A stretch of DNA of 64,000 nucleotides, taken from positions 12,214,001-12,278,000 of the forward strand of contig CM121342.1 of the NCBI GenBank assembly GCA_051530055.1, in the 5' to 3' direction. A program made the position numbers and the translations under genes. Below, one piece after another: positions 42,041 through 53,819 of the stretch (positions are counted from its first letter, which is position 1; each line of letters starts with the position of its first letter). This DNA is from Neoechinorhynchus agilis. Taxonomy: Eukaryota > Acanthocephala. Under the pieces are notes generated by a model. The model saw only the letters and a list, made by a program, of their open reading frames with translations, was not told the DNA's origin and ran no database searches.

Positions 42041-42936
42041 AAAAATTCCACTAAAAATTCTACGTTTTAAGTTAAAAAAAACTCTTTGTTGGTTTTCGTG
42101 AAGTTCGATGGAATGGAAAATAAGAACAAGTGAAATTGAAGAATCACTTCGATCAATTTAAGTTCTTCTATTTCCTGCAATCATTGCTTAATTGTTAACG
42201 AAGAAAATATTTCACTTTAATCACCCATGAAAATTTAATCCAAAAATTATCATTTATGAAAGCATACATTATAAATTCACAAGCACAAAATGGATCTATA
42301 ACTATAAGGATTTATTCGAACAACGGAACTTTGGTTTATTCCCAACCTTGATTTATATTTTATACCATTTCTTTATTTGTGATAAGGCGTGTTGGAAAAG
42401 TCCAGGCATGATATCGTGACTATTTTAACAGTTTTTGTTCTAGGTCTACGCTCCATCGATATCCGGTGAAGAGTCTTAATTGAGAGTTAAGTACAGTTTA
42501 GGAAAAGGAGCATCTTTTAAACGCAAGAAAACTAAATTCTCAGAACAAGATGCATCAAGCGAGGGGAGGTACTATATTTGATTAACACAATTTAGCTATG
42601 CAACACATTACGCAACCGAAAATCATTTATTAGCAGAGAAAGATTTTTCAAATGCACTGATTGGGGATGAAAGCTTCGTCTTAATACGATTTTCTGCGCC
42701 GTACAAAGCGGGTCATGATTGGGTTTCTTTTGCACAGAAATGAACAGTTCTATAAGTAAAATGCGATCGCTTTATGAAACAAGTTCAACCTGCTCGGAGG
42801 ACAAAAACAACGATTAGTTTTAAAATCCTAAATAAAGGCTATTTAGGTGATATGACTTCTAAAATGTTCACAATACCACCCAAATTCCCATCAATTCTTG
42901 AAATACATTTTCAAATCACTAAAGCAAAAACGATTG
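42041..42936. other. 3' flank of TBC1D22, no gene seen
   Basis: AT-rich. The plus open frame at 42774-43040 overlaps the last exon of TBC1D22 on the other strand and is a shadow. Confidence 0.4.
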
Positions 42937-45136
42937 TTAATCTTTGTATTGGAAAGAGTCGAAACGGGTTTCGCCCAAATGTTTTGGGCAATCTTCAAAT
43001 AAACACCGCAATCGATAAGCTTCAGCCAATAACACGTTAATGTTTGAGGTCGTCCAAGTTGATGTTGGAAGATTCTGAAGACTGATCATGATCGCCTAAA
43101 CAATTATAGATTTTTAAGATTTCTAGTTGCAATTATTTTCGAACCTGAAAATCAGACTGCTGTTTGATGTAAGTATTAAAGGATTGAAGAAAGGCAACAC
43201 AAACATAGATGTGCAATCGTGCATAGTTCGATTTTCCCTCGGCCTAAATAAAATTTTAAAATGTCGTGTTTTTTGAGAAACGCTTAAGAATACGGACGTG
43301 GTATGTGTCGAAGAGTCGTATTATACACCTGAGAGGTAATTCCCTCATCAAAAGATTATTCATCCATCTGAAAGCAAATTGAAGGAAATGAATCCCGTTT
43401 GTGATTAAATGATGGTACAGTGGAGCTATAACATGAACGCGATTAGTTTTCGTTCGTGAGTGCTTAGATATACCATCAATTCGTTTAACCAGCAGTTCCA
43501 TGGAATGTACACTCGATTGAATTGCTGGTTGAGCAAATGTATAATTGTCCTGAAGTGAGTCAAGCATGTGCCATGTACACCAAAATGTGTCCGCTTCAAT
43601 CTGTGGGAGAACTTTCATTGAACTTAAATCGTCTATAAGCGATTGACGCCTTGCTCCGGGTTGGGATGAAGCTGTGAGTACTTTAAATACAAATTGTTGT
43701 TAGTAAACAAGCTCAACGCTCACTGACCTTCGTCAATGTCAATGTGTTCGCTGAGAAAAACAACAAGAAATGGAGTAACAAGATCGTTCATTCCTTGAAC
43801 GTAGCCCGAAGCAGGATGGCGAACAGCCCAAATGAACAGAACTCGCTCAAGTATTACATAAGATTTCGTTTAGGAAAAGAAAAGTGAAGAATGAATCAAA
43901 GATCGAAATTAAAACACCAAAAACGGTCGACATCGAGCAAATTAATTGCTTGTATCGCCCATCAGGGAGAGAGAAATCTTAATAGATTTTCAAGTCAAAA
44001 GTAACATTTGACAGTTTTGCAATCTAGTTGTTAATGTAATAATCATCGAGAGGAAATCCTTCGGGATGATAGAGTTGGAGATATTGTGATGATAATCATC
44101 GAGATAATACATATTATGAATTGAGATATATCGCGTTTTATCCGGGATTCCAACCTTAACTAAATTTGTTAAATTGGATCTTAGCATTCGAATAACCTCA
44201 ATGATCTTAAACTTAGCACAACTAAATACTAGGACCGAGAAACACTATTATATTAGTTTAATCTGTGCCCAATTCTCCATTAAATAATATTTGTGCTATT
44301 GAGAATATGCATTTTCCTCGATAACAAACCATAAAATCACGGGACGTTTTAAAGCAAACGTTCGGCTATTAAAATAAAAATAAGTATTTAGCTCATGGGC
44401 TACTAAACAAATTCTGATGAGGCAATCGTTTAATCGTTTCTATTTGAAACAAAACCAACTTTGAATTGGTCCTAGGAACGTCCATTTCAATCTACGAGCA
44501 CCTTATTAAGACGTCTTTCTTTGTTTATCATCGACTCACCTGCCTCAACTGCTCTGATAGTCTCGTCTTATTTTTATCGTCAAAATATCTATCAACTAAC
44601 GACCAATATTCAGCTCGTTTGGCTTCCAAAAGCTGCTCAGCATAGGACTCAGAACTTGTATATCCCTGATAAAGATGAAAATACTATCGCTACCATTTTC
44701 AATCTCACCAACAAAAGCCTCCAACAGACTCCTCTCAGTTTTTGTGGAATTCCATTCCAACTGAGCTTTTTAAGTTGATCTAAACCGAGTTCACAATAAG
44801 GGCAATACAAGTCACAAAACTAAACTTAAATCGCCTGATTTTAAAACCTGTTCGAACTTATTTATAAGCGCTTCATCCTCGATCCCTGGAACCTAATTGG
44901 AATCTATCGAAAATTCGATCTGTTAAACCAAGGGAGGGGAATTAACGACGTACTTTCACCGGTGAAGATGAACGGATGCAAATCCCAGGCAGTCGAGTAG
45001 TGTCATTCGTCATCGACGGACTGATCGCCCAATCCATTTGAGTTCGGTATTGGTAAGCTCGAAAGGCTGCGTCTGGTTGATGGGGAGCTTCCTTCACGTT
45101 GTCATAAGTCCTAAAAGACAAGCAGTGGGAATTCAT
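42937..45136 (-). CDS. TBC1D22: TBC1 domain family member 22 (Rab GTPase-activating protein)
   Basis: Multi-exon minus gene. Firm exons: 45136-44960, 44892-44826, 44779-44709, 44665-44540, then from 44491 (end uncertain), ~43850-43730, ~43680-43290, ~43230-43140 and ~43085-42937 (stop). The spliced product contains DLNQLKKLSWNGIPQ and WRLLLGY (TBC motif A), IEMDVPRT (arginine finger IxxDxxR), RVLFIWAVRHPASGYVQGMN (glutamine finger YVQG), IEADTFWCTWHMLDSLQDNY, FLQFAFRWMNNLLMRELPLR and ISLQNLPTSTW. This order and spacing is that of TBC1D22A/B, which act at the Golgi on Rab33-type GTPases. Introns are 43-67 bp except the one at about 43,860-44,440, which contains a hairpin repeat. The N-terminus may extend farther upstream. 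Confidence 0.9.
44030..44110. repeat. Hairpin repeat inside TBC1D22 intron
   Basis: AATAATCATCGAG and its near copy GATAATCATCGAG flank AAATCCTTCGGGATGATAGA and GTTGGAGATATTGTGATG. The stem ATCC-TTCG-GGAT is a perfect tetraloop hairpin. A relative lies reversed at about 47,320-47,375. Confidence 0.5.
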
Positions 45137-45552
45137 TGAATAGCATTTGAAAAATACCAGTTTTTCAATTTGTCGTCCCTTCGTGAATCTTCATAGGGCA
45201 TTTAAATGATTAAATCTTAATATGAGCAATGTCGCGTTTAGAGCGAAGAACGTGTCTTTCGGTCTAGAAATACCAAGATCATCAAAAACCAATCAATATT
45301 GAATTTCTGCATAAAAGGACGGTAAATTTTCAGTAAAATTAAAGTCGAAGAAATGATTGGTCTGAAAAGCGGTTGTAAATAAAAAAGTTACCCGTTGGAC
45401 TAAATTTTATAAGGCGGAAAATGGAAAACGGGAGAAATATTAATGCCTCGATCCGTAGCTCTTAAGACAAACGATGCCGTCGGAGCAAACACTGCAGAAT
45501 TTTTAACCTACAACAACCAATCAGCCGGGCGATTCAGAAAGAGAATACTGGA
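45137..45552. other. Spacer upstream of TBC1D22, no gene seen
   Basis: Probably promoter-proximal or further 5' exon sequence of TBC1D22; nothing firm is visible. The plus frame 45443-45667 runs into the LINE copy. Confidence 0.35.
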
Positions 45553-46441
45553 TCAGCCTATCCCTCACCAAAGGCGTACCTCAAGGTGCTGTTCCCCTGA
45601 GCTTCTAAATGACATCCTACGAGTAACCTTCTTAAGAATTCTGGGTCTGCAATTTCAATCAAATTAGAAATGGGACTCGCACATCACTCTCGCCCTCAAG
45701 CACAACACTTTTAAAATTTATCTCCTTAGACGCCTTCGACATTTAGGAATCCATTCGCCCGGCCTCTACAAATTTTACTTCCGCTTTATCTTACCATCCC
45801 TCATTTACGGTTACCTCGTATTTTGCTACCTTTCCAAATCGCTAATCCTCCGTCTTGAAATTCTTCACAAAAGAGCATCTAAAATTTGCACAACTTACTT
45901 TCCCCTCTCACCGAATGCCTTGAGGCTATTTTCATTAAACAACCAAAACGCCTCACAACCCTACCACCACAATTTCTTCCACATATCGCTCTCTTTTCAG
46001 ACGAGCACAGCACTCGTAATCCTAATTCGTTTCACCCCCTATATCTTGCACCTCACTATGTCTACATCATTTTCTCCATGCTGCCAAATCTTCTCGGATA
46101 TCATAACCTGAAATGATTCTGAGGAACGACCAACCTTACAAGCGCTCCTGCAAGCAATAAACACCAATTCCCACCAGAACGGACTTCCAACCCAACCGAA
46201 TATTCTCAATCGAACGGACACATCCTCGCCCGAACGAACCGTCACCGACTGGATAGTTCCTACCCAAATAGACATCCCTCCGACCAGATATTATCTCCCG
46301 AACGGATATCCCTCCGACCAGATATTATCTCCCGAACGGATATCCCTCGACTGCATATACCCATATTAACGGATGAGGACCCAAAGGTACATGGGTCCTT
46401 CTAAACCTTTCTTTTTATCCAATAAAAGTGTTATTATTATC
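45553..46441 (+). mobile_element. LINE copy with internal deletion, plus strand
   Basis: Opens in the RT at SLFLTKGVPQ-type sequence (CTCACCAAAGGCGTACCTCA), then jumps to the post-RT region (GAGCTTCTAAATGACATCC), showing that the catalytic core is deleted. It ends with GGACCCAAAGGTACATGGGT and AAAAGTGTTATTATTATCC. Same family as the copies at 4.7, 20 and 55.7 kb. Confidence 0.8.
46282..46352 (+). repeat. 34-bp minisatellite in LINE 3' UTR
   Basis: ATCCCTCCGACCAGATATTA, then TCTCCCGAACGGAT, repeated twice exactly and begun a third time. Shorter related CGAACGGA/GGATATTCCCA repeats occur in the other LINE copies. Confidence 0.75.
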
Positions 46442-47401
46442 CTTGAGGGCAATGGAGGATAAAGATGTTCCGCCGTTCCCATTGGAGCTTTTAGCGCTTG
46501 GATATTTAATTTTTTCTAAAATTTTCTAAGCAGTTTATTGAGAAATTGACCCAGTTTTTTTAAGATTTCGGAATTGAGTCTTTTAATCTTATGAAAGCCG
46601 TTTTGAAGAAATGGATTTTTAAATACTTTTGACAAGAAACAAAAGTGTGAGTTTGTAAGCGAATATCGAGAAAATTGTTTTGAGTGATGGATAGCAAAGA
46701 TTTACTTTTAATTAATTTGTTATATCCGTTCGAAAAGCTTTTATCTGTGTCGTTTGAACGAAAAGCTATCCCCTTTTTCCGCGTTTTTTATGTAATAGTT
46801 TCTTACGATTCGAAAAGTGTATTGGTATATTGTTGAATAATTTCTTGTATTTAACCGTGTCAAAAGTGTTCAATTTCTGATACCAAATGACTCGGTATAC
46901 TGAATTGAATGGCGGTGAACATAATACCGGTTAGAGATTCCTTTATTACTATGAAATATTTCGAAAGAGGAAACCTCGCCTCATCAGTCATTGCTTGAAA
47001 GTTTTATCACCGAAGGATCTTCTTGATATGATTGGCTCGTTATACATTCTGGTTGCCACTATAAGACTGTCTGTGTTGCTTAAAATCGAAATAAATCGCC
47101 GCCATTGACTATTTGTGTTGATTAGATTGTCTATCGCTTAGAGTCAATGCGTTTGATTGCCGAAGTGTGACAGAAATCTCGAATTTGTCTTTAGAATTTG
47201 CTTTTCGAGATTTTTTGGGTTTCTCGTGCTCAATTTGCATTTTATTCTCGCCTACTAAATCTATAAATTGGAGATGTGGTGATAATAACCTGGGGCGAAA
47301 CATCTTCAATAAAATTTATTTAGTCCGGTGGATTACGATCACCACAACTCCAACTCTATCATCCCAATGCTTTTTAGTTAGATGATAAAATCTATATAAG
47401 T
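46442..47401. other. Spacer with hairpin repeats, no gene
   Basis: On the minus strand 47,000-46,960 reads AATGACTGATGAGGCGAGG, TTTCC, TCTTTCGAAATATTTC: the same hammerhead-like core as at 29,752. At 47,270-47,352 GGAGATGTGGTGATAATAAC faces ATCACCACAACTCC as an inverted repeat. No coding sequence. Confidence 0.45.
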
Positions 47402-50139
47402 TTATTTAACGAAAAACGCTGATTCAGTTGGTGCAGGACTCGCAGTACTTTTGCCGGAATTCTCGTTTGCACTAAAACTACCAATCCCATTCACGCCGCC
47501 AAGAACTGAGCTGCTAAGTCTAGCAGTTGCAAACGACGACGTGTACGGCGATTGGAGGGTGGGGGCGAATGTCCTTGCGATGGGCGTTTGAAATGTTCGA
47601 GACTTAGATCTTGTTGCATCAAATGGTGATGAACTCTAAAACGGGCGTTCACTAACGCGTGAAAGCATAGGGAAAATAGCATACGAACCTTGTACGATAT
47701 ATTGGTCGATAAATGCTGCGACTGTGGATACGACGATCTGTATGATTTCAGTTCATCGATCTGTCTCGTTTGATCGCTGATTATCTGTTTCTGATTGATT
47801 ATTGTATCTTCTTTCTCGTGGCACTGAGCCATGAGATCCATAATTTCAGAACCCTAAACATGCAATAACTCTTTAAAGCATTACCGTTTTTCATTTTACC
47901 ATTGATGCTAGCTTATCATCTTCAAAAACAATTATTGTTTTCCTTAGTTTATCGATTTCCGCCCGATACTGCTCCAATTCATCTCTAAAGTCATTTTATA
48001 GATTCATGAACTCATACTGCCGTTGCACTTCACCTGTGAGATTCCTTTAGTCTTTCAAGTTCATTCTCCAAAGTTGTACATTTATCTCTTAGGCAATCCT
48101 TTTCTATTTCCTGAAAAGGAACAAAGCACGTTTTACTCTTCCTCCGTTTTCTCGCATATTAAGACCAACCGCTTGTTCAAACTGGTGCTCAAGCTGCTCA
48201 TACTCATCAATCGCAGTGGCGTTAAACTCATCCAGATTATGCGTAGATACTGCGAAAAGGTCAATGGTGGATCAAATACTGGAAATTTGTTGTAACATTG
48301 TGGTCAGATCAAAGGAAAGCGTGGACACTTTAAGCGGATATATTCTTCTTAAAGCTTTTTTCATTACTCCGGACGTAGGTGAAAGTTCGACCCCACAAAA
48401 CTCCAATAATTTTAAAACTAAAAGTATATCTTTATCGTGTTCTTTGCGAGAATTCACAATTGTGCAAATAATGACAAGATTTTAAATATTTGGATAGATA
48501 GATCTTCCAGGCAACCCTATAATATACGTAATTTAAAAGAAGCATCTGATGAACGCTAGAGATGCAAAAATTTAATTCTCCTTTTATGAGGACCGTGCCA
48601 AATTTGCATTTTACCAACTATAAGAGCGATAATAAATGCGATGCACATTAGTAGTTGAATTTTACAATCTCGCCGAAAAAATAAATATGCGGAGATTTTG
48701 TTTAAAATGTGCGAAATTTTTAACTAAATAATTGATTGTGAAGATTTAGATTTAATTTCGTTGAGGGTTGCATTCGGATGGTTAGATATGTTATTATTTT
48801 GGTCAGAGGTGTCGTTAAAGATGAATAAATATTTCGAATGATTGATCAGCCATTTCGAATTTAACGACCCCTCTCGGGTGTCGAAAACCGAGAAAAATAA
48901 TAATGTATAGATTTAAGATGATATTCAATTGACGCAACGAAATGTGGGAAACTACCGGACGACTGTAAGTTAATAGTCATTTTAAACATAAAGGTGAAAG
49001 GTTTAGAGACTTATAGTAATCCTTAGTTTACCTTCCTTTGAAGTTGAAAGCTAAACTAGGAAATGTTACGAAGATGCTTTCCGAAACGAGTGTCCTTACT
49101 ACCTGTGGAAGTATAGCAAAAATCCCTTTGAGCTTCGAAATGGCACCTTCAATTTCTGTTATTTTTGTGTCCTCTGCGTTATGGATACGCTGTAGACCAT
49201 CGACGATGTGCCGACAACTACTTAATTCGTTCATTACCCTTTCTAGATCGTTTCGATTGATTGAATCTGTTTTACAGGACTCATTTACCTATACGATTTA
49301 TAGATGGCTAGACCGAATCGATTTGGATTTCTAGTACCTCTTGTCCTGAACATTGTAGGTCACTCAAAATGCGTTGTTCCTCGAGCATGAACTCCAGATC
49401 ATCTGCCCTCTTGCGTTCATTTTGCCACTTTACTTGGATTTCGTTGATCGCTGCGTTGAGCTTATCGATTTGCGTTTGTTGTATGTGGGTCATGGCCACT
49501 AGGCTCTGCAGTTTTTCGATTTCACTGGAACCTGAAATATCCAACAAGGAGTTTTGCGTTGACACTGTTGCGTGTTTTTGGTCGTCGTGATTGGTAGATT
49601 GAGCGCTTGAGCCAGATGGACTTCCTTTTTCACAACATCCCAGACGTTGAATTTGTTTCATTGGCAGCATGATGCCATGATTTGGCTTGCAATCAAAATA
49701 CCTTTTGCGTACGTTGACGGCAGTGTCTTAAGTCCTTTTTAAACAAACTCTTACCTATGACCTTTGACCTTTCCGTTGTGTTCACCTACTGGATTATCAA
49801 GAGCAACTCCACAATAATATTCGTCTTCAATGTCGATTTTGCCAACGAATCTAACAGTCCCAAATGCGTAAGTTGGTTTCGTTTCGTTTTGACTATGTTG
49901 ATTTAGAAGTGCGATCACTCGACTGCCGTTTTTCTCAATTCAGATTCTGCATGAGAAAAGGCGGCTTTATTGCCAACCTGAAGTGGCTTTCTACGTGCTG
50001 CAGTCATTTTTGTTACTCTACACTGGATCACTGGTATCAACTGACCTCTTTTGTACTGAGATATTTTAGTTATTTTGGGTAATTTGGATGTCGACAAAGA
50101 TGAAAGAGTAGACGAGTCCATGTTTGATTCGCATGCCAC
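47402..50139 (-). CDS. CAP-Gly coiled-coil microtubule plus-end protein, CLIP-170-like
   Basis: Multi-exon minus gene. A Ser-rich start (50139 or 50121, MDSSTLSSLSTSK) is followed by one CAP-Gly domain split over two exons: GSRVIALL...FGTVRFVGKIDIEDEYYCGV (~49,935-49,760), then YFDCKPNHGIMLP (~49,690). Next comes a linker, then coiled coil with RKRADDLEFMLEEQRI, which resembles CLIP-170 just after its CAP-Gly region. Further coiled-coil exons lie at about 49,290-49,070, 48,460-48,180, 48,110-48,025 and 47,980-47,700 (DKCTTLENELERLKESH, RDELEQYRAEIDKLRK). The last exon is Ser/Thr-rich and stops at 47404-47402. CLIPs track growing microtubule ends and link to dynactin. Only one CAP-Gly was found where vertebrate CLIP-170 has two; no zinc knuckle was seen. 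Dynactin p150 is the alternative. Confidence 0.75.
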
Positions 50140-51692
50140 TTTTCTCTACAGTTTTCAATAGATGCCTTAAGGGTCGTAACAATGGGGCAGAAGCAAGTGT
50201 CAGTTGTCGAGACATAAAAGGAGGTAAAGTAAAGTTTGGATGGAAAGTGCTGCGGTCATTGAAATCCGAGATGCTTACTATCACTGCCGAAAGTGATATA
50301 AGACCACGGGAACTCGGTGAAAGAGTCAACGGTAGTGCAGTTGCATAATGACGGACAAGCTTGTACATTGGAATTGGCAGTTTTCGGGACGTTGTTAGAT
50401 GATCATTAGCTAGTCACAATGGGAGATTACACGGTTGACTAGATTTGTGTAAGGCATTACATTTCATTGGTTCGGATTGGTCGTTAGGTGACAACTTAAA
50501 ACCGAAATGAACTACAATCTCCAGTTCTAACCAACTAGTTAAACTTGCATGCAACCTCAAGTTGAACAAAAAGTTAGCGTTTCATACACAGAAAATCCTA
50601 ATTGAAAATAAGTAGAAGGTTTTGGCGAAAAAATTGATAAAAATCCTTCCGGGATCATTTTCATTGCGCTTTCGTTCCCCAAGGAGCTAGAAATCCCAGA
50701 CAATGCCTTATTTACCATATTTTCCCTTCCTCTTAGAACGACACACGAACAATCTGAGTACGCGCAAACATACGCGAGGCAACACTCGTGAATCGCGTTT
50801 GACAAACAGAACGTTCAATGATGATCCATAGATGGAAACTAGAGTCAAAAGGACCACTGTAAAAGCGGAATAAAAGGTCGTCTTTCGATGCTTAAACACG
50901 ATAGAGCTTATTTGTCGCCGTGAAACGTCTAGTTAGAATCTCGTTTAGTGATAATAAGAGCGCCAGTTGAACATTTCAAAGACTGGGCGATAGGGCTAGA
51001 GCAAATGGAATGTATCCATTTAATTTCGTTAAGAAATAAACCCATTACACAGTTAAAATGATGTCTTGGGACCTAAACCTCACTAAGTAATTAAAATATT
51101 CCATTATGAATCGCAAGCATGGTTAAGTACCAAAATTTATAAGCTGGATATGACTTTTCCGATCTTTATCTTTAACTAAGATGAATAGTATCATGGAATT
51201 CATATATTTATCAATAAACAAAAATATGAATATTGACATAATGGTTCGCATAACGAAACATTTTTGAACCCCAATGTCCGCATTGTTGATGTGGACAGAA
51301 CTAAAGCATTCTTTAAAATTCTCTTCAGTCCTTCACAGACTGAACCACAATCTTCCTTATTTCACATGTTGGCGTGGAGGAATTTGATTATATCGGGTTC
51401 TTTTAAATGAATTTAATAGATTTCTATCGCTTTTGTTTGCAAAGTCCACCATGTGCGAAATTGAATTATACACGAAATTACGCCATGCCATTGAAGACTT
51501 AAATTTAACTGGATAAATTAAAGTTGATTCCTACTGTTCTGTATACCGCCAACGATTGCCAACTACGAATACAAAACATTGGAGACTTATTTTTACTGTT
51601 TGAGGAATGAAATCATAAACTGCCTCAGATGGCATCCACGGTATGCGCCGTCAGCAACGCGCTGTTTCCTGTACTTCGTTTTCATCGTAATC
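50140..51692. other. Intergenic region, no firm gene
   Basis: Open frames at 50,066-50,370 on both strands and at 50,557-50,899 (minus) lack any recognised feature. A hairpin-like AAATCCTTCCGGGATC sits near 50,641. Possible 5' exon or promoter of CLIP on the minus strand; not resolved. Confidence 0.3.
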
Positions 51693-52378
51693 TCACAAAA
51701 AGGCAATCTTTATTTTTTCCTTTTGCTTCGATCTCAACTTGTGTCGCTTTTCCTTCATTCTCCTGTTTTGGAACCAAATCTTTACCTGCCGTTCGGATAA
51801 ATGAATTTCATTTGCCAATTCGCTTCGTCGTTGACGATCAAGATATTTGCAAAAGCAGTACTCTTTTTCTAACTCGAAAATCTGAATTTTGTTATACACC
51901 TGACGCCTTTTCTTTATCGAAGAAGTTCCTAGAAAGCGAAAAAAAGTTATGAGCATAGGACTGAGCACAAACCAAGGATCCAGTCATAAGAAACTCTCAT
52001 TTTGCTAGATATCTCCGACTTTCTACATACTTCATTTTCCTGAATGTGTGACAAAGATTCAACCAAATTAGTTATTTCTTGATCACATATATTGGAATTT
52101 TCCGAAATTAAGTGCTCGGTGGTGAAGCATTCACTCCAGGAATTTCCAACTGGTTGAGAGCAAAGCATTATGTGTGAAGTACCGTATAATTTATCACACA
52201 TATTTTCTGGCATCGCTGAGTGTTCATTATAGTTTTCTGGAGCTTGGTAATCATTTGCGTTGTATTGAGGAACTAGCGGAGAAAGTTGAGGTAGGAGATT
52301 ACCAAAGAGGTAATCATGATCGTATGAATTATCCATGTAATCATCAGATGGTGCCTTAAATGCATCGGATAAATCCAT
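51693..52378 (-). CDS. Hox-class homeobox transcription factor (posterior-like)
   Basis: Exons 52378-51973 and 51928-51693 with a 44-bp GT-AG intron; 213 residues. An acidic, Tyr/Asn-rich N-terminus is followed by a hexapeptide-like YDWI right before the intron. The homeodomain then reads [40 protein letters not shown], then [18 protein letters not shown]. Helix 3 is canonical (Q50, N51, R53, M54) and ELEKEY with [16 protein letters not shown] marks the ANTP/Hox class. The residues VYNKIQ at the N-terminal arm recall Abd-B/posterior members (PYxKxQ), while the retained YxW motif is usual for anterior-central ones. Orthology is therefore open. It would bind TAAT/TTAT-type sites and pattern the body axis. 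Confidence 0.85.
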
Positions 52379-52945
52379 ATTTTTAGGCGAAAATGTGGCA
52401 GCTTGGCATGACTAGCAATCTCGTAGCAAACTACCAGCAGTTAAACTTTTAACTCATGGAGTCAGCTGTTGACAGAAACGGAATAAACGGTATTTTTGTG
52501 TGAAGGTTTACCGTCCAATATTCAATTAAAGCGACTAATCAGTGGAGTGACGCTTACTACTTGAATTTAGCGAACGATCCCTTTTCAGGACTAATTGAAG
52601 GTTCATGGTAAAGTAGGAACTACGACGAATGGTGGAAAACAACAATGATATAATAAATTATATTTAGAGAGCTTCGATTTTAAATAAATCTTATAATAAT
52701 AACACGTTTTATTTGTTGATTCACAAAGAAGAGAATTTAAAGTCATTTTTTAAAAACGAATAATAATTAATTATATGTTTTAGAACCGAAACTATGGTTG
52801 TATTTGAAATCTCAAATCTAAATCAATTTTTAGTCGCTTTGCAAATACAGCTGCAATAAAATTTATGTCTACTTCCGAATTTCGTGAACTTTCTTCATGA
52901 ATATGAATAAATGCGGAGAACTGTGATTTAAATTAAATTTGAGAT
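52379..52945. other. Divergent promoter region; no gene
   Basis: Lies between the minus homeobox gene and a plus gene at 52946. A minus-strand fragment AATAATAACACGTTTTATTT at 52,695-52,715 equals the reversed LINE terminus, perhaps a minimal insertion, but it is too short to be sure. Confidence 0.3.
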
Positions 52946-53646
52946 ATGAAAATCACAAAAACTTCTAATATTCAACAAATGCCACCTCTTTTCAGCGACA
53001 GTAATTGTTCGTCCAACGTAACCATGGGAACTATCTATTTGGGAGCAAAAGGTTTAATTTCGGACAACATTCGAATCATGGAAGTCAGAACAGAGGTGAA
53101 ATTAAAATGCTTTTTGCTTTTTACTTAAATAGACTCCGTTTTTCGACTATTTAGCGTGTAATAGAAACCTATACTTATTTCCATGAGTCTCATGAAATCC
53201 TATCCGAATTAAACGGAGCGAATTTCGAACAGACTCCAATCGAAGAAAACGGCGATTCTTACAATATTCACGTTTCAACAATTGATCATTTTCTGAATCA
53301 TCTTGGATGGCGTCCATGTATTCTAAAAGTCATACGTCGAGTCCGGGGCCGTAAATGCTTAGTCGTAGAATCCAAAATGCAATTGGAGCGCTTACCGAAG
53401 CCTCTGAAGTTTAAAGGCAGATATTGCGCGATTGTAAATCCTTGGATGATGATAAATAATAAGGTTATTTTGAGCATAATTAGAAGATGTAGATGTCGGT
53501 GCGTAATGGAACTCGTTCCGGTTTTTATTGATGGTAATATAAAATTTTATTTGAAAAGACATGAGACTCTTTCGTCAGCCGATATATTTATTGGTGATTC
53601 AAAATTTGACCAGTGCCCTGTTCACGGAATTGATGAGGGAAAGTAA
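52946..53646 (+). CDS. Unrecognised protein, two or three exons
   Basis: Exon 1 starts with MKITKTSNIQQM and ends near 53096 (...MEVRTE). A ~58-bp GTGAAA...TTTAG intron leads to exon 2 (from ~53155: RVIETYTYFHESHEILSELN), which continues open to 53646. A third exon is possible: GTAAAT at about 53,641 to GATAAAG near 53,702 would give a short acidic tail. The product (~215 residues) has a basic middle (RRVRGRK, IIRRCRCRC) and no recognised domain. Exact 3' structure is unsure. Confidence 0.45.
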
Positions 53647-53819
53647 ATTTGACGATAGTTCTAATGTTCATCATTATTTTAAAATAATAAACGGTGATAA
53701 AGCGATGAAAACAGTGATCCGAATGTTGCGCCATTACAATTTAAGCTTCACATTTATTGTTCTTAGATCTACAAATCAAAACGGTTAAATCCAGTTGTGC
53801 GTAAAATTTTAGCACACTT

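Noticed and set aside
44410-44425. CTGATGAGG string near 44,414 as another hammerhead core
   Set aside because: It lies at the TBC1D22 exon/intron border, with no GAAA partner at the right distance and no repeat context.
52695-52717. Reversed LINE terminus (AATAATAACACGTTTTATTT)
   Set aside because: Only ~22 bp match with no further 3' UTR sequence; could be chance in AT-rich DNA.
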